Below are positions 1-11,432 of a stretch of 64,000 nucleotides of DNA, piece after piece (the first letter of the stretch is position 1; each line of letters starts with the position of its first letter). Origin of the DNA: Drosophila persimilis (Eukaryota; Arthropoda; Insecta; Diptera; Drosophilidae); contig NW_020825288.1 in the NCBI RefSeq assembly GCF_003286085.1, forward strand, positions 5,146,001-5,210,000. The letters run 5' to 3'. The notes under the pieces were generated by a model. That model worked only from the letters and a program-made list of their open reading frames with translations. It had not been told where the DNA came from and ran no database searches. A program made the position numbers and the translations under genes.

Positions 1-222
1 GTGTTTCGGGGAGGATGGGTATGGGGAAGGTGGGGGGCAACAATTGTCTATGCAATTTGGGGCACAACAAGCGCGCAAACAATTGTGGGAAAGGTTACTC
101 AAAAGTCATGCCGCCGCCGCCTGGGAAAATTGTAACAAAAAACAGACAAAACCAAGAGCCAAGCGCGCACACGCTTTCACAGATGAAGCAACAAATTTAT
201 TAGCGCGCTGACAGTCATGACG

Positions 223-242
223 CACACACACACACACCTCAC

Positions 243-274
<32 letters not shown>
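223..274. repeat. CA run facing a TG run (inverted dinucleotide repeat)
   Basis: A CA run at 223-237 is followed after eight bases by a TG run at 246-274. The two runs are complementary, so the unit can fold into a hairpin or cruciform, and the alternating purine-pyrimidine sequence can adopt Z-DNA. Confidence 0.95.
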
Positions 275-276
<2 letters not shown>

Positions 277-882
277 CCTTTCACTTGGGGCACGGCACAC
301 AGTTGACCCACGAGTGATATATGACTGGCTGTTGGCTTTTCCTTTCCCCAGCGACATAATCAATAATTAAGCTCACCTTCTGGACTGTAGACTGATCAAG
401 ATAGAAAGATAGAAAGATACTCTTGTATCTCCTGTCAGCATACAGCAGAATTGGGGCGACTTCATGGCTTTCTATTAGCCACGATGCGACTGTATGCCAC
501 CATAAATATCAAGCTTGTCAAATGGGGTTTTCTTTATGCGCAAACACACGCTCCACACGCTCTACAGGCTCCACGCAGATGCAGATACACAGCCAGAAGA
601 TACAGATCTGTAAGCGGCGGGCCATATGTGGTGCAAATATTTCATTCATGATGCTTGTAAATCTTCTTTTGATTGCACTTAATACTTGTCACAGGATACC
701 TGGGGCATGGGGCATGCCACCACATCGGGGCAGCAGTGGCAGTGGCAGTGGCAGCATTCAGCTGTGCAACGAGTAGGAATGGAAAGAAAATCATAATAAT
801 CCAACATGTTTTCGCATTCAAATTGAGAAGCTCTCTCTTTCTCTCTCTTTCTGTTGGATCCAACCACGTGAATGGAGGGATG

Positions 883-930
883 CACACACACACACACACG
901 TAGAGCACACACACACACATACATACATAC
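883..930. repeat. CA microsatellite with CATA tail
   Basis: Two CA runs (883-899 and about 906-918) are separated by GTAGAG and followed by CATA units to 930. Confidence 0.95.
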
Positions 931-1008
931 TGGTATTTTCTATCTCTGCTGGGAAATCTCATTTCATTTGCTGTGCAAACAAAAACAACATCCGAATGGT
1001 AGATGCGA

Positions 1009-1010
<2 letters not shown>

Positions 1011-1038
<28 letters not shown>
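1011..1038. repeat. CCTG tetranucleotide repeat
   Basis: Seven tandem copies of CCTG. A similar tetranucleotide (GGCA) run occurs at 59.29 kb. Confidence 0.95.
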
Positions 1039-1040
<2 letters not shown>

Positions 1041-1109
1041 GGCTCGTCCTTTCAGTTCTGTCTTTCAGTTAAAAATCATGTTTTCCGTATGCTAAAGATT
1101 TCGGTTATC

Positions 1110-1111
<2 letters not shown>

Positions 1112-1153
<42 letters not shown>
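1112..1153. repeat. TG microsatellite, 42 bp
   Basis: An uninterrupted run of 21 TG units, the longest pure dinucleotide tract seen in the window. Confidence 0.97.
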
Positions 1154-1157
<4 letters not shown>

Positions 1158-3088
1158 GGAGACACCTTTTACCGCAATTTATCGTTTTGGTGAATCTTAA
1201 ATCAACACTGGGTCGGTGCCTTGCCGTCTCCTTTGATTCTCTTTCAAAAATAAACGTACGAGTACATTATCCTTGGGCTCCTTGTGGCGTGTTGTAAAAC
1301 AAGAATTATGCCAAGCGCGTCCCGGCAAAGGTGCGCGAAATCTGCCCTCTATATAGATTTTTATCGAGGATTGTACTGTATTTGCATTGGAAAGGGGCAT
1401 GTGGCATGAGGGACGAGAAAGAGTTGCCTGAAGACAAAGAGAGGGCCCTAGCAATGGTTATTGCTAGGCAAAAGAGGGCCATGTGGCATGTGGCTTATAG
1501 GAAAACAAAAGCGAAGGGCATTCTGTTTGGAAATGGGAGAACAAAAGCGAGAAACACTGGGCTGGCAAGGTCACTTCTCGATTATCATCCTTATCATGTC
1601 CTTGCCCCGAAAAACTCAGTCCCCCCCAGTCTCTCGGAGGCCAATAAAAGCCACTTCTCGCCGTCTGTCATCTGCTTCGCAGCTTCTCAGCTTCTCAGCT
1701 TTTCCTTCTGTCTTCGCTTTTCCATAAAAAGAAAAGCCCCAGCCATCCTTCAGTGGAATATTCAAAGTGTCCTGTTAACAGTGTTTGAGATGGAGAAACT
1801 TTTCAAATCTACAAATTGGTTTCGCCTCTAAACCGCAAAACGGAAAAATTCTCGAGCCTTTTTGACTTTCGCTGACAAATCTTCTCCTGAGCTCCTCCCC
1901 CCACACGCACAAAAGGAATGGAAAATTTCACGCCAGTGAAAATGCTAAAGCAAAATCAAGCATAACACAGTCAAAATGTGGGGCTAACAATGCTAATACC
2001 CCAAGAAAATCCCAGCGCAAAAGTTTCCACTGTCTCCACAGTTTTTCATTCGATGCGCGACCCTTTGCAACTTTTGAGGGAAAACTTTATGCATTTCCCT
2101 GCCTGATGGAAAGCGAGACGGGCAGCAGAAAAAAACAAACGTAATTCCAGAATATTCTTGATTTTAAGCAACAAAAAAAAGAAGACAGAAAGAAAACACA
2201 AGAAACGTTTGAGCTGCCGCGCGGGGGGACACATGTCCTGCCCTCAGGCGAATGGAGCGGGAGTCCTGGTCCTGGGCCAAGGAAATGGCTATGGGGACGA
2301 TAACTTTTTGATGTTTTATGGCTGTCAAGTCCTGTGTGTCCTGTCGCCATGTCAAAAATGTTTATTATAAATTCCTTTGGCGGTGGCTGTGGCGCGTTCT
2401 GGGAAGGCACCGACGCGGACGGGCACGGGCACGGGGACGGCATTGATTTGCATAAAAAACGTTAACAAATATTTTCGAGACGAAACCCCAAGGAGCCGCC
2501 GAAAACAAGGATGAAAAATACGATAACTAAGCGAAGGAGAAAGGAAATTCAATATGTTTTTTTTGTTTCCCCCCCCCCCACAGACGCAGGACAATGAGTA
2601 TCCTTCTCTGGAAATCGAAGACTTTTTTGGTACAATTAAAATTTCACGAGTTTTGGATTTTTGCTTAATTTTTAGCTAAAAAAAAACTTCTCCATTGATT
2701 GAATGCAGGAGAAGGGTATTCCTGCATACATCGAAAAACTGTGGCAAAGCCTTTGGGCCACAAAAGCACACAAAGGCACACACCCGCCATGGTCCTTGGT
2801 CGGGGCGCCCACCGCCCACCGCCTGCCGCCTGTCGCTTGGTAAATATTAAAAATACATGTAAAATTCAATTTCTTTTTGTGTACCCGTACATATATTTAT
2901 GGGGGAGACTGTATGCTGTATGCTCTGCTGTGTATTCTGTGCTGTGCTCTGCTGTGTGTGTGTGCTTATGTTTGTTGACTCGCGGCTGCTTGTCGCAAAT
3001 AAAATCTACATGAAAAGATGGAAAAAGGAGGCTCTGGAGTCCTTGCCTCACGGATCTCCCTCCCCCTCCCGTTGACACTTTTGCTGGC

Positions 3089-3107
3089 GGGGGGGGGGGG
3101 GGGGGGG
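3089..3107. repeat. 19-base G homopolymer
   Basis: Nineteen consecutive G on the plus strand, preceded by C-rich CCCTCCC sequence and followed by CCC. It could form a G-quadruplex. Homopolymers of this length are unusual in fly DNA and also prone to sequencing length error. Confidence 0.9.
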
Positions 3108-3479
3108 CCCGCTCCTCCTTCTGTCCCCCGTCGCTGCTTCTGGCTTTGGCTCTCAATATAAATAAATAAAATTCTTTGCGGCTGGTTTTGCGGTGCCACA
3201 AAAACCCAAAAAACCGCCGCTGCTGGCGAAATTAATTGAAAATACTTGGCGCTTTAAATAAATTTCCCAAGGAAAACGCGTCAACCGAGCGACAGAGAGA
3301 GGGAGGGAGGTAGGAAAAAAGAAAGTAAAAGCAATTTCAATTATAAGAAGAAGTCAATTTCCAACAATAAGGAAAGGCAGGAAAAGTAGGAGAGGAAAAT
3401 ATCAAGACACAAAATCAATGAGTGTGTTTTTTGATTGAATCAAATGTGTGCCTGCAATTAAGGCAATCCTGGAGGATAA

Positions 3480-4151
3480 ATGGCAGCAGCAGGAGGTGGC
3501 ACAGGAGGAGCAGAAGGAGGCACACAGGAGGAGCATCTGGAGTATCTTTGGGTATATCTCTGGGGCTCTCTTCTCATGCATTCCCGTCACGATTTTCGAT
3601 TTGCTTTGCTTTTCCGAAGATGTCGTTCGTCTGCCTCTTGCAGATGCCCCCTCTGCCCCCCTCCCTGCCCCTTGGCTTGTGCCTCATTCAGCTTATTTAC
3701 CATCAAACTGCTCTCTAAATTGGAGGCTAAAAACTTTTGTGCAAAATGCCATACATCTTGGGCTTCTTTTCGCCTTCGATTCGATTCGATTCGATTCGAT
3801 TACGGGGCCTGTCGTCGTCTGCCCTGGGAAAATCTTGGGTGGAAACAAACGCTTAATTTAATTTATTTTGCAGCCATTTTCCTCCCGTCAATGTTTGCCT
3901 CGTTTTCCTCGGCACGACCGGCTGGCTGGCTGCTCATTAATTTTGTTTTATTTCATTTTATTGGCGCATCAATCGACCAAAAAGGGCGTACAAAAATCCA
4001 GAAAGCCAGTAAGTCAGCAAATTTTGTGTTTGAATTTTTATGCAATTCACGTTTCACATGCCACCCCATGACCATGCCACCCCACCCCTCATTATCATTG
4101 GAAAACCTTTGCATTTTGTTGAGGGCCTTTTGTCCCTCGATCCCCCGATGA
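3480..4151 (+). CDS. uncertain 223-codon open frame, probably not a gene
   Basis: This is the longest ATG-initiated frame I can support. The ATG has A at -3 (ATAAATGG). I recognise no domain. The first 18 residues are Gly/Ala/Glu-rich because of GGAGGCACA-like repeats, and the middle crosses a TCGAT repeat that gives FDSIRFD, so low complexity explains part of its length. Two hydrophobic patches (around residues 20-31 and 145-165) could be read as membrane segments, but AT-rich fly DNA gives these by chance. It overlaps a plus-strand acceptor/donor pair at 3873/4009. Likely spurious unless conserved. Confidence 0.12.
   Translation: MAAAGGGTGGAEGGTQEEHLEYLWVYLWGSLLMHSRHDFRFALLFRRCRSSASCRCPLCPPPCPLACASFSLFTIKLLSKLEAKNFCAKCHTSWASFRLRFDSIRFDYGACRRLPWENLGWKQTLNLIYFAAIFLPSMFASFSSARPAGWLLINFVLFHFIGASIDQKGRTKIQKASKSANFVFEFLCNSRFTCHPMTMPPHPSLSLENLCILLRAFCPSIPR
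3776..3800. repeat. TCGAT pentanucleotide repeat
   Basis: Five tandem TCGAT units. Confidence 0.95.
3874..4008 (+). other. candidate exon bounded by acceptor and donor (135 nt)
   Basis: A T-rich tract ending ATTTTGCAG (acceptor at 3873) and a CCA|GTAAGT donor (4008/4009) bound 135 nt, exactly 45 codons. Two of the three plus frames are open through the whole segment. One lies in the 223-codon frame above; the other reads as a hydrophobic stretch followed by a basic tail. The sequence is not recognised. Splice-signal strength is the only evidence, and such pairs also arise by chance in T-rich DNA. Confidence 0.22.
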
Positions 4152-4737
4152 TAATTGAAATTTTAAGGCAATTTCAAGTCGATATTTTCGTTGGTGATGC
4201 GTGATATTTTCCCTTTTGCCTTGTTGGCCATGTAATCCCCAAAAAAGGCTTCGTAACTTGGCTTAAATGCCAGACCAATGTGGAGGAGAGCTGAATGTTA
4301 GTTTGTGGCTTTAAGGGGTAGGGATCTGCTCTAAAGACAGAGGCCTCTACAGAAGGGGGTTTCATTTATTCAACTCGGGGACACAGTTCTCTCAATAGAG
4401 GGCTTGGGACAGGGATACAGGCGCCTTTTCATACATTTATTGTGGAAAAATATTCCCCTTAAGACTACTCCCTCGAAGGTCTCTACGGACAGCAGCCGGA
4501 CTCCTCTCTCATGACCGTCTCTCTTTTTGATGATAATGATGATCCATTATTCTGTCTGTGGGAAAGTGGCTTGTGGCTGTCGCATTTAGTTCTCAGGCCC
4601 AAAAGATGAACCATTTTTTGAATTGGCATCAAGTTTCAAGCAGGAAACGGCCCAAAAAAGACTCCAAACAAAAGCTCTCGTCCGCTGCCTGGCCGGAGGC
4701 GTGGAGTCTATGTGGAGTCCACACAAACAATACTTAC

Positions 4738-4776
4738 GAAAAACACTTGAAGCTCTGCTTTGCCCAAAATGCTTAC
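4738..4776 (-). other. candidate 39-nt micro-exon / recursive splice site
   Basis: Read on the minus strand, a CTAAT branch-point match (complement of 4807-4811) is followed by a nearly pure pyrimidine tract and then ACGCAG ending at 4777. The next bases are GTAAGC (4776-4771), so acceptor and donor are directly joined, as in fly recursive splice (ratchet) sites. A second strong donor, TTC|GTAAGT, follows at 4738/4737. The 39 nt between would be a small exon, an exact multiple of three, open in two of three frames. The first frame reads VSILGKAELQVFF. If the GTAAGC donor is used after the first splice, no exon is retained (recursive splicing). If the second is used, a micro-exon is included. 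The product is unknown and it could lie in a leader. Confidence 0.5.
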
Positions 4777-4806
4777 CTGCGTAACAAAAAGAGGGACAAA
4801 AGCTGG

Positions 4807-4811
4807 ATTAG
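4807..4811 (-). promoter_or_regulatory. branch-point match CTAAT
   Basis: A perfect CTAAT on the minus strand. The presumptive branch A is at 4808, 31 nt from the AG at 4778-4777, which is a normal distance for fly introns. It supports the acceptor of the micro-exon. Confidence 0.45.
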
Positions 4812-7800
4812 AACAGGCTTCAAAGTGATGGATGGATAGATGAGTGAATGAGCGAGTGAATAGATGGTTAAATGGACAGTAGGTTGAAGCAAAGAATGAC
4901 TGAATGGTTGCATGATTGGATGATGAATTTAGCGACAGCTCAAATTGTTCCCCTCATAATTGATCTGCTGCTGCCCCCGTTTGTGGCATTGTGTCGACAG
5001 GCCAAGTGGCAGACATGCAAACGGGTCATCAGGACTCTGTGTGCGGCACGGCAAAGAGTGATTGGCCTTGCCCACAGTCCCTGCCTTGCCCTGCCATTCC
5101 CTGAATCTTTGCAGAACCTCTACAGTGCCTCAAATAATTGTGTGGCCTCATTTAATTGCTTTCTGGCATAATTTTGTGCACTTTTCGTTTAACTTTTGTC
5201 TCATTTCCCGTTTGTTGTGCGGAAAAACTCAAATAGCGAAAATCATCATTATCTTTTAATTAATTTTCCCTCTGATGAAAGTTTTTCTCTCTCTCTCATA
5301 TTTCTGAGGCGCATGTCCTGTGTGTGTGTGTGTGTGTGTGTGTTTGTCCTGAAAGGACAGCAGCAATAAGCAAGTGCTTTGTTTGTCTTGTGTCTGTTTC
5401 TTCATCTCGCTTTGACAGTTTTTCATGGAAAACTGCCAGAGAAAATACGAGAGTAATTACAAAAATGAGGAAGCGAGAAAATGCTGCCTCAAAAATATTG
5501 GACTCCTCTGTGGCTCTGTGGCAAACGAATCAAAGAATGAAAATCTCTTTGCCCGCCACTTGTTTTAGGGCTTAAAGCGGCTTATAAGGGAAATCTCCGC
5601 CTCCTCTTTGGCTGCTGCTGGGGCACATTCCCACGGCTCCACGGCTCCACGGCTTCATTCGGCGATTAACATAATCAAAGGAGAATCGCAGGGAGAGCCC
5701 ATCAGTAATCGCCTCAATTTCATGTATCCCTTGCCTACTTCTCTTTTGTTTATTGCTAATTAAATTACATATTTTCGAAAACATTCCACAGGCGAGGCGC
5801 ATGCGCAGCCATGGCTTCGAAGGTGTTGCCACACGGCGTTGCACGATGCAACCACAAAAAGAAAAACCTCATGACTCCGTTATGATTGAGTGGAAGCCAC
5901 AGTCATTTCCCTGTTGCACAGTGGCACATCGATATAAGCTCTTCTTTAGCAGTCGATTCTTTCAATTATTTATTGAAGTAATTTTTCAAAAGATGGGAGT
6001 ATCTGAATTCCATGTTTTTGGGTGGAAATCTCTCTGGTAGAACCTCTATCTTTCACAGTTTGCTTAGTCATGTGAGAGGCTCTCGCAATTCCCTCATGCA
6101 ACGCACTGTAGCTACCCATTTTGGAGTCTTGCCTCCGCCCCATTGTAGCGCGGCAGCCGAAATTCTTAAGTTTTGAGTCTTCTTTCGTTAAGTAGGAGGT
6201 TCATTAAACTTTCTATTCGCTGACTGCGCCATAAATTAGGAATACAATCCCCGACCCGAAAGTATCTATCGATAATGTTTTCTCCCTCTCTTTTTATGAG
6301 CCATTAAAAAGCATGAGGTTGTGCGTTTCCCCCACGATTACGTTGGTGCCGTGCCCCATGCAGACGCGCGTGGGTTTTGGTGGCACTTGTGATATAATCT
6401 TCTGCACGACGAATGTGTTCCATAATTAATGCACATTCTACTAATAATAACAGCAATTAATGTCTAGGGGAATTTTCGATTAAGAATCTTAAATCAATAT
6501 TCCACGGCCTGTCGCGGCGGCCCACGCGAACAACACGACGATGATTAAAAATTAAACAACAGAACCCCCGAAAAAAAAAAAAAACAGATTCTATAATGAG
6601 AGATAGAGAGGGAGAGAGAGAGTTTTGGGTCTTTCCCGGAGACAAACAAAAACCAAAATCAATTTTATGTTTATGACACTTTTTGTGTGTGGTTTTTACG
6701 ATGCCACTCAGCGGGGCAGCAGCCAGAGCCCTGCCTCTGACTTGGACTTGGACTTGGGTTTCGGTTCTGATTCCGATTCTCGTTTTGGGTTGGGTTCCAG
6801 TTTAATCGTCGTATTAAAATCCCTGTCATATGTTGGTTTTAATGGCGTCAATCTGTGCAAACAGTTGGACATTTCCCTGTCGTTTCCGTCTGTCTATCTG
6901 TAGTCCTGTCTGGTGTCTGTCTCCCTCTCCCCCACCCTCTCCCTCCCTCTGTTTGCATTCATAATTTGTTTGCGTATTGATTTACATGTCCTGAGGGGAC
7001 ATTGAAAAACTGCAGACAGATGGAGGGAGACCTGGAGGTTCCCCCTATTGACACATTCGAGTCCTACAACAAATCGCCATATAATTTCCACACCAATTGC
7101 ACTAGCCCTCGGGCCTCGGGCAGGCCTCATTAGGAATGCAAATGTCAGTGCCATTAAATTTTCAACTGGATATCAAATTTGATGTGGAAATACGTGGGAC
7201 ATTTTCCCAGAGCTCCCCGTCTCTCTGCCCCCTCCCGAGGCGGATATCAATCATTAGCCCAAGGAGCCAGGGACGGGAGGGGGGCGGGGAGAAGCTCCTG
7301 TAATTGCTGACCAGCCAGGCGTTGCCGTTGAGTGGCAGCCCAGGGGATTCAAATGGGTACTATGCCCTATCGGAGGCACGCATCTTGGCCATCATATTGA
7401 GGGCTGAAACTATGTGCTCACGTGTATGGTTATGGGGCTTATCAGTATCTTGAAATCTTCCACTTCCAGTGCACTTTAAAGGGTCTTCCTCTGTCAAGAG
7501 CCACAAGTGCCACTCGATGTGCAGCGAGGCATGATGGACGGGACGGAACGGGTCGGCGATCGCCTTTTAGGGGCTTTTCCTGCGTGGGCTGCTATCATCT
7601 ATCAGTGCCCATTCAATGCCCATCCAGACATCGACGTGGGCTTTTCCTTTTGTTCCTACTTTTCCCCATATCTTTTGGGCATTAAAGTGCAATCAGGCGT
7701 CTCAATAATTCCCTTTGTATCTGCCACAGATTGTGTGTGTGTGTTTCTGTGACTTACTGACCCTAAAAATTACTTTAAATTTCTAATTATAGCCAGACAT

Positions 7801-8553
7801 TAGAGGGTTCTTTGGTCTTTGTTTCTATCTTAGGCTTTGTCTCCGTCTTCGACTCACTAATGAAGTTCAAATATTCGTTTTGCCTTCGGATCAGACCCCT
7901 GGAACATTTTATGCTAATGACAAATGCTTTTATCTCGAGAGAGAAACAGAAAGCGAACCAAAAATTATAAGCAAAATTTTTGTTGGCAACCTGCTGCCGC
8001 TTCGGCTTCGGCTGCCCCCATTCAGAGCCCGCACAAATGTCCGTTCTGTGCCCTGGACCCTAATCATTATGCCCCGGACACCGGACCCTGACCCGCCGCC
8101 AAAGTTACGGGGGGCGGGCAGCATGAAAATTACACGTTTTTCCAGCACAGGGCGGGGGCTTTCCTGGGGGCCAGGTGGGTGTTTTTCCTTCTTTTTGGGT
8201 GACTAAATTTATGCATTTTTTTTCTCATGTTGCTTTAATTAAATTTCTCTTTTTTTTCGTGTTGGCTTTTTTTGTGGCCGCTAATTTCCAACATTTAGGC
8301 GCGCGTCTAATGTTTTCCCTGCTGTTTCTTTCATTCTTTATTTAAATGAGAAAATATGTTAGAAATGTGGCCAAGAGAGAGGGTGGTTTTGGGCCCCTAA
8401 TTGCCTTGAAACCATGAGGTTTATTATATCAACATTTGCTCTGGTTAATTTTTTATAACTTATTCAGGAATAGAGTCTCTACCCCCGAAATAGATGGAGT
8501 GGGAGGCGACAGCTGTTTGATTACGAGCATCGATTAGGAGGGCACACTGGATA
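4812..8553. other. non-coding stretch
   Basis: No gene is recognised. It holds a TG run at 5319-5343, CCACGGCT units near 5.64 kb, a poly-A run near 6.57 kb beside GA-rich DNA, and GGACTT-type units near 6.75 kb. A minus-strand GTAAGT (TCA|GTAAGT) at about 7752 follows a TTTTTAG by only five bases and looks fortuitous. Open frames here are under 110 codons, mostly paired with frames on the other strand. Confidence 0.6.
5319..5343. repeat. TG microsatellite
   Basis: A run of about 12 TG units following a CT run near 5287-5297. Confidence 0.95.
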
Positions 8554-8565
8554 GGGATGAAGGCA

Positions 8566-8590
8566 CACAGGACACAGGACACAGGACACA
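8566..8590. repeat. ACAGGAC heptamer repeat
   Basis: Three and a half tandem units of ACAGGAC. Confidence 0.9.
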
Positions 8591-8716
8591 GTGCATGTGC
8601 ATGTCCCAGATAAAGCAGGTAGAGTCCCAGGCACAAACAATACAAAGATTAGACCCAAAAGATAGAAAGAGAGTCGGAAAATTAATGAGATTTTTGTGTG
8701 CGATGAAGGCATTAGA

Positions 8717-8744
8717 GGGGACAAAGGGACAAAGGGACAAAGGG
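8717..8744. repeat. GGGACAAA octamer repeat
   Basis: Three tandem GGGACAAA units followed by GGGA. Confidence 0.9.
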
Positions 8745-8780
8745 AAAACCTGCTGCAACGACTTCATTTGCGAGAGGAAT

Positions 8781-8806
8781 GTCGCAGTCGCAGTCGCTGT
8801 CGCAGT
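8781..8806. repeat. GTCGCA hexamer repeat
   Basis: Four units of GTCGCA, one with CTG in place of CAG. The same repeat type recurs near 41.18 kb. Confidence 0.9.
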
Positions 8807-10282
8807 GGGAAACCTATAGGTCGTATGGTAATAAAAATGGGAATCAATTTAATTGAATGGCAGCGTAATAAACGTGTCTCTCCCCCCTCTTTCCACCTCC
8901 CCTTTTCGTCTAATGAAAGAGTAAAAAACCTCACACGTAGTGGAGCTCTCCCTCTCTCTACCTGTCCCTCTCCCATTGACGTCACGGATTGACTTTGGGT
9001 TAATCCAATGTCTGATCCGACGGAGAGTCGATCACGAGTAAGAGAACGATTCATATTTGAGAAAGAGAGAGAGAGAGACTTTTTCTCATCGTTTGCTCAG
9101 CTGCTGACTCATCTTTTATTGAGTGTGAAGCCGTATAGAGTGCTCTCTGAATACCAGCCCCAGTCCGAATACAATAGAAAGACTCAAAGCCAAGTTTTTG
9201 CTAATTATAAACACAAGCCGCCGATAATGAAGTGTCGGCGAGAAAAAAAAAACACTTGGCAGATGGAAAAAAACACACAACTGGAGACAGAGAGCAGCCC
9301 TAGGAAGCTGTCTTTTAATTAATTTTGAGATTTTATCGACATATACTCTTAACAGATGATCCATCAGATCTGTTAGATAGAAAACAGCGAAAAGAATCTT
9401 CCCTAAAGATTAAAAGACGAAGATTCCTTGGGGTTCTGTCAAACCATCTTTCTAAGAAATGGAAATGATCGTTTATTGGTACCAATCGGTGAAAGGTGCT
9501 ATAAAAGTATAAAAAATATTAAGCTCATAATTTCCCCAGCGAACACCTCTTTTGTTTATAAAATAAAAGAAAACAAAGATTCGAATTTGTTAAAATAATA
9601 AATATTATTATTATTTCCGCTTATTTTTCCCAGTTTTATGGAAAACGAAATGTCACAGTGGCTCTGGCAAAAAATGTGTTTGTTTATGGAAATACCTTTA
9701 TTAATTTATGAAACCTAATTTCTATAAAAATAATGGAATCTTTTAGAAATTTTAATGTTAAGTTGTGGTTTTTCCTTAAATGTTGTGGAACTAAAAATAA
9801 ATGTTTTTCTTGGAAAATCACACTTTCAAAAAAATAAATAAACAACACAATTCTAGGGTATATAAACATCGGCTTTCTTTGTGTCGTAAGCTTTATTTTT
9901 GCTGTTTTTTGTTGTTGTTGTTTTTGTTATTGTTGCTGTTTATTTATCAGTTTGCGTAAAGTCTTGAAAACAAAACAAAGAGAAGCCTCTCAGTGTGGTG
10001 CAAACGCCCACATCAGAAGGAAACATAACAATGAATCTCAAATGTGTAAGCCCCAAAAGCAGCAACTGGTTGTAGGAGGGAAAGGGACAGGGAGGGGGAC
10101 AGGGACAGGGACACTGCAGAAATATAGCGAAAAACCTTTGTGGCTGTATGACAATTCGTTTTAGTTTTATTTTTGGGCAACTTTTACCGCCTGGCCGCCT
10201 GCAGTCGAGCGAGTAACAGTAACCATAACAATAACGGAGCCGCAATTACAGCTACTCGTACTTTCTAACGTGACCAGAAGAC

Positions 10283-10312
10283 CAGAGCCAGAGCCAGAGC
10301 CGGAGCCAGAGC
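10283..10312. repeat. AGAGCC hexamer repeat
   Basis: About five imperfect AGAGCC/GGAGCC units. Confidence 0.9.
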
Positions 10313-10732
10313 GAGCCATCTTGAACGTTTGCTGCTTTTCTTTCTTTCATTTTTTTTGGCAAGAAAACTAAGTAGACTGTTAAATGACTTCCGCAGTTTT
10401 ACCTTTTGGTTTCCATTGTTAAAAGAGCTATTGAGAGGAGCTTCTTCGCTTCTTGGCTTTGGAAATAATTCAACCTAAATCTTTGGTGGCCGATTAAGTC
10501 CAAGGCGGACTACCCTTTATCTGGAGAAGGGAAACAGAGTCTAAACTGTGTGATATTATACTTCCATAATAGATTTCTTCTTCTGAGTAAATTCACATTC
10601 ATCTGTACCGATTATGAGTGTGCCTGAATGCACTGGCACTTAAAGTGATAAGCTTTGAACTTGTGATGGGACGACTACCGGACTTATCTGCGTTTTAAAA
10701 AAACAATATAATATTTCGAGTCGAGTCGCACT

Positions 10733-10749
10733 ACGGCACTAAGTGCCGT
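10733..10749. repeat. perfect 8-bp inverted repeat
   Basis: ACGGCACT and its reverse complement AGTGCCGT are separated by a single A. It could be a dimeric protein-binding site, or chance. Confidence 0.7.
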
Positions 10750-11432
10750 TTAAATCTGTTAAATCGTGTAGCAGCATTTAGAGGCCCAGCATTTTGGGAA
10801 TAACCAAAAGTCATAGCAAACGGAAGTGTCTTCTGGTATTCGGAAAATCTTTAGCACAGGAAAAACTTCTATAAATAATTGTCTAAATCACGGGCCATTT
10901 AATTGTTCGAATCGAAAACCGCTTTAAGCCTGCTTGTTGATAACGTTTTACCAAGAAATTCCCCCCACAAAAGTCACTCGTGTGAGGCGCAGAGAGAGAA
11001 AAAAAATAAAAAAAAACCTGTTGAATCGAAGCTCTCTTTGGAGCAAATAAACTTTTTGCTTGTGGCTTTTTCGAAACGGGTTTTTTGGACAAAAAATTAC
11101 AATAAAAAAGCAATGGCCATGCTAATGTGGCTCGAAGCTTTGGGCCAAGACAAAGCCGAAACGAGGTTGGAGTGCGTGCGGTTTTTGGGCAGGAAAAGCC
11201 ACAAACAGACCTCAGACTCAAGGCCGCAGTGCACTTTGCAAGTGTTATACAGAGTTTTCACTGTACACTGCACACTGCACACTGTACAAGTGACACACAC
11301 AGAGAAACCACAGGGGGAAAAAGCAACAACAGCAAGAGTGGGGGATTGTGCAACGGTACTAATTTGCAGTTATATTGCACTGCTAGAGAGGAGATAAAGA
11401 GAGGCAAATGAACCGCACAATTGAGTGATCTG

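Larger units (their letters stand above)
1..3479. other. non-coding, microsatellite-rich stretch
   Basis: No gene is recognised. The stretch holds CA/TG runs near 0.22, 0.88 and 1.11 kb, a CCTG run near 1.01 kb, a poly-C run near 2.57 kb and a 19-G tract near 3.1 kb. The open frame at 1331-1831 (166 codons) begins with GTG, has no familiar motif and crosses a near-repeat of GCATGTGGCATG, so I treat it as chance. On the minus strand at about 370-376 there is AAG|GTGAGC just after a TATCTTTC-rich tract and CCAG, which would make an exon of only 3 nt; I do not call it. Confidence 0.6.
8554..11432. other. non-coding stretch with short tandem repeats and an AT-rich segment
   Basis: Contains ACAGGAC units (8566-8590), GGGACAAA units (8717-8744), GTCGCA units (8781-8806), a GA run near 9.07 kb, and AGAGCC units (10283-10312). 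About 9.48-9.90 kb is AT-rich and featureless. The 164-codon frame at 10903-11397 starts with TTG and has no recognisable motif. CAGGTAG, a match to the Zelda (TAGteam) motif, lies at 8616-8622; a single copy is not significant. Confidence 0.6.

Noticed and set aside
1331-1831. 166-codon frame
   Set aside because: Non-ATG opening, no motif, no splice or promoter support.
7735-7770. Minus-strand TTTTTAG then GGTCA then GTAAGT as a 5-nt exon
   Set aside because: Five bases is below any plausible exon and there is no pyrimidine tract; coincidence is likelier.
10903-11397. 164-codon frame
   Set aside because: Begins with TTG, composition follows A-rich and CACTG-repeat DNA, opposed by minus frames.
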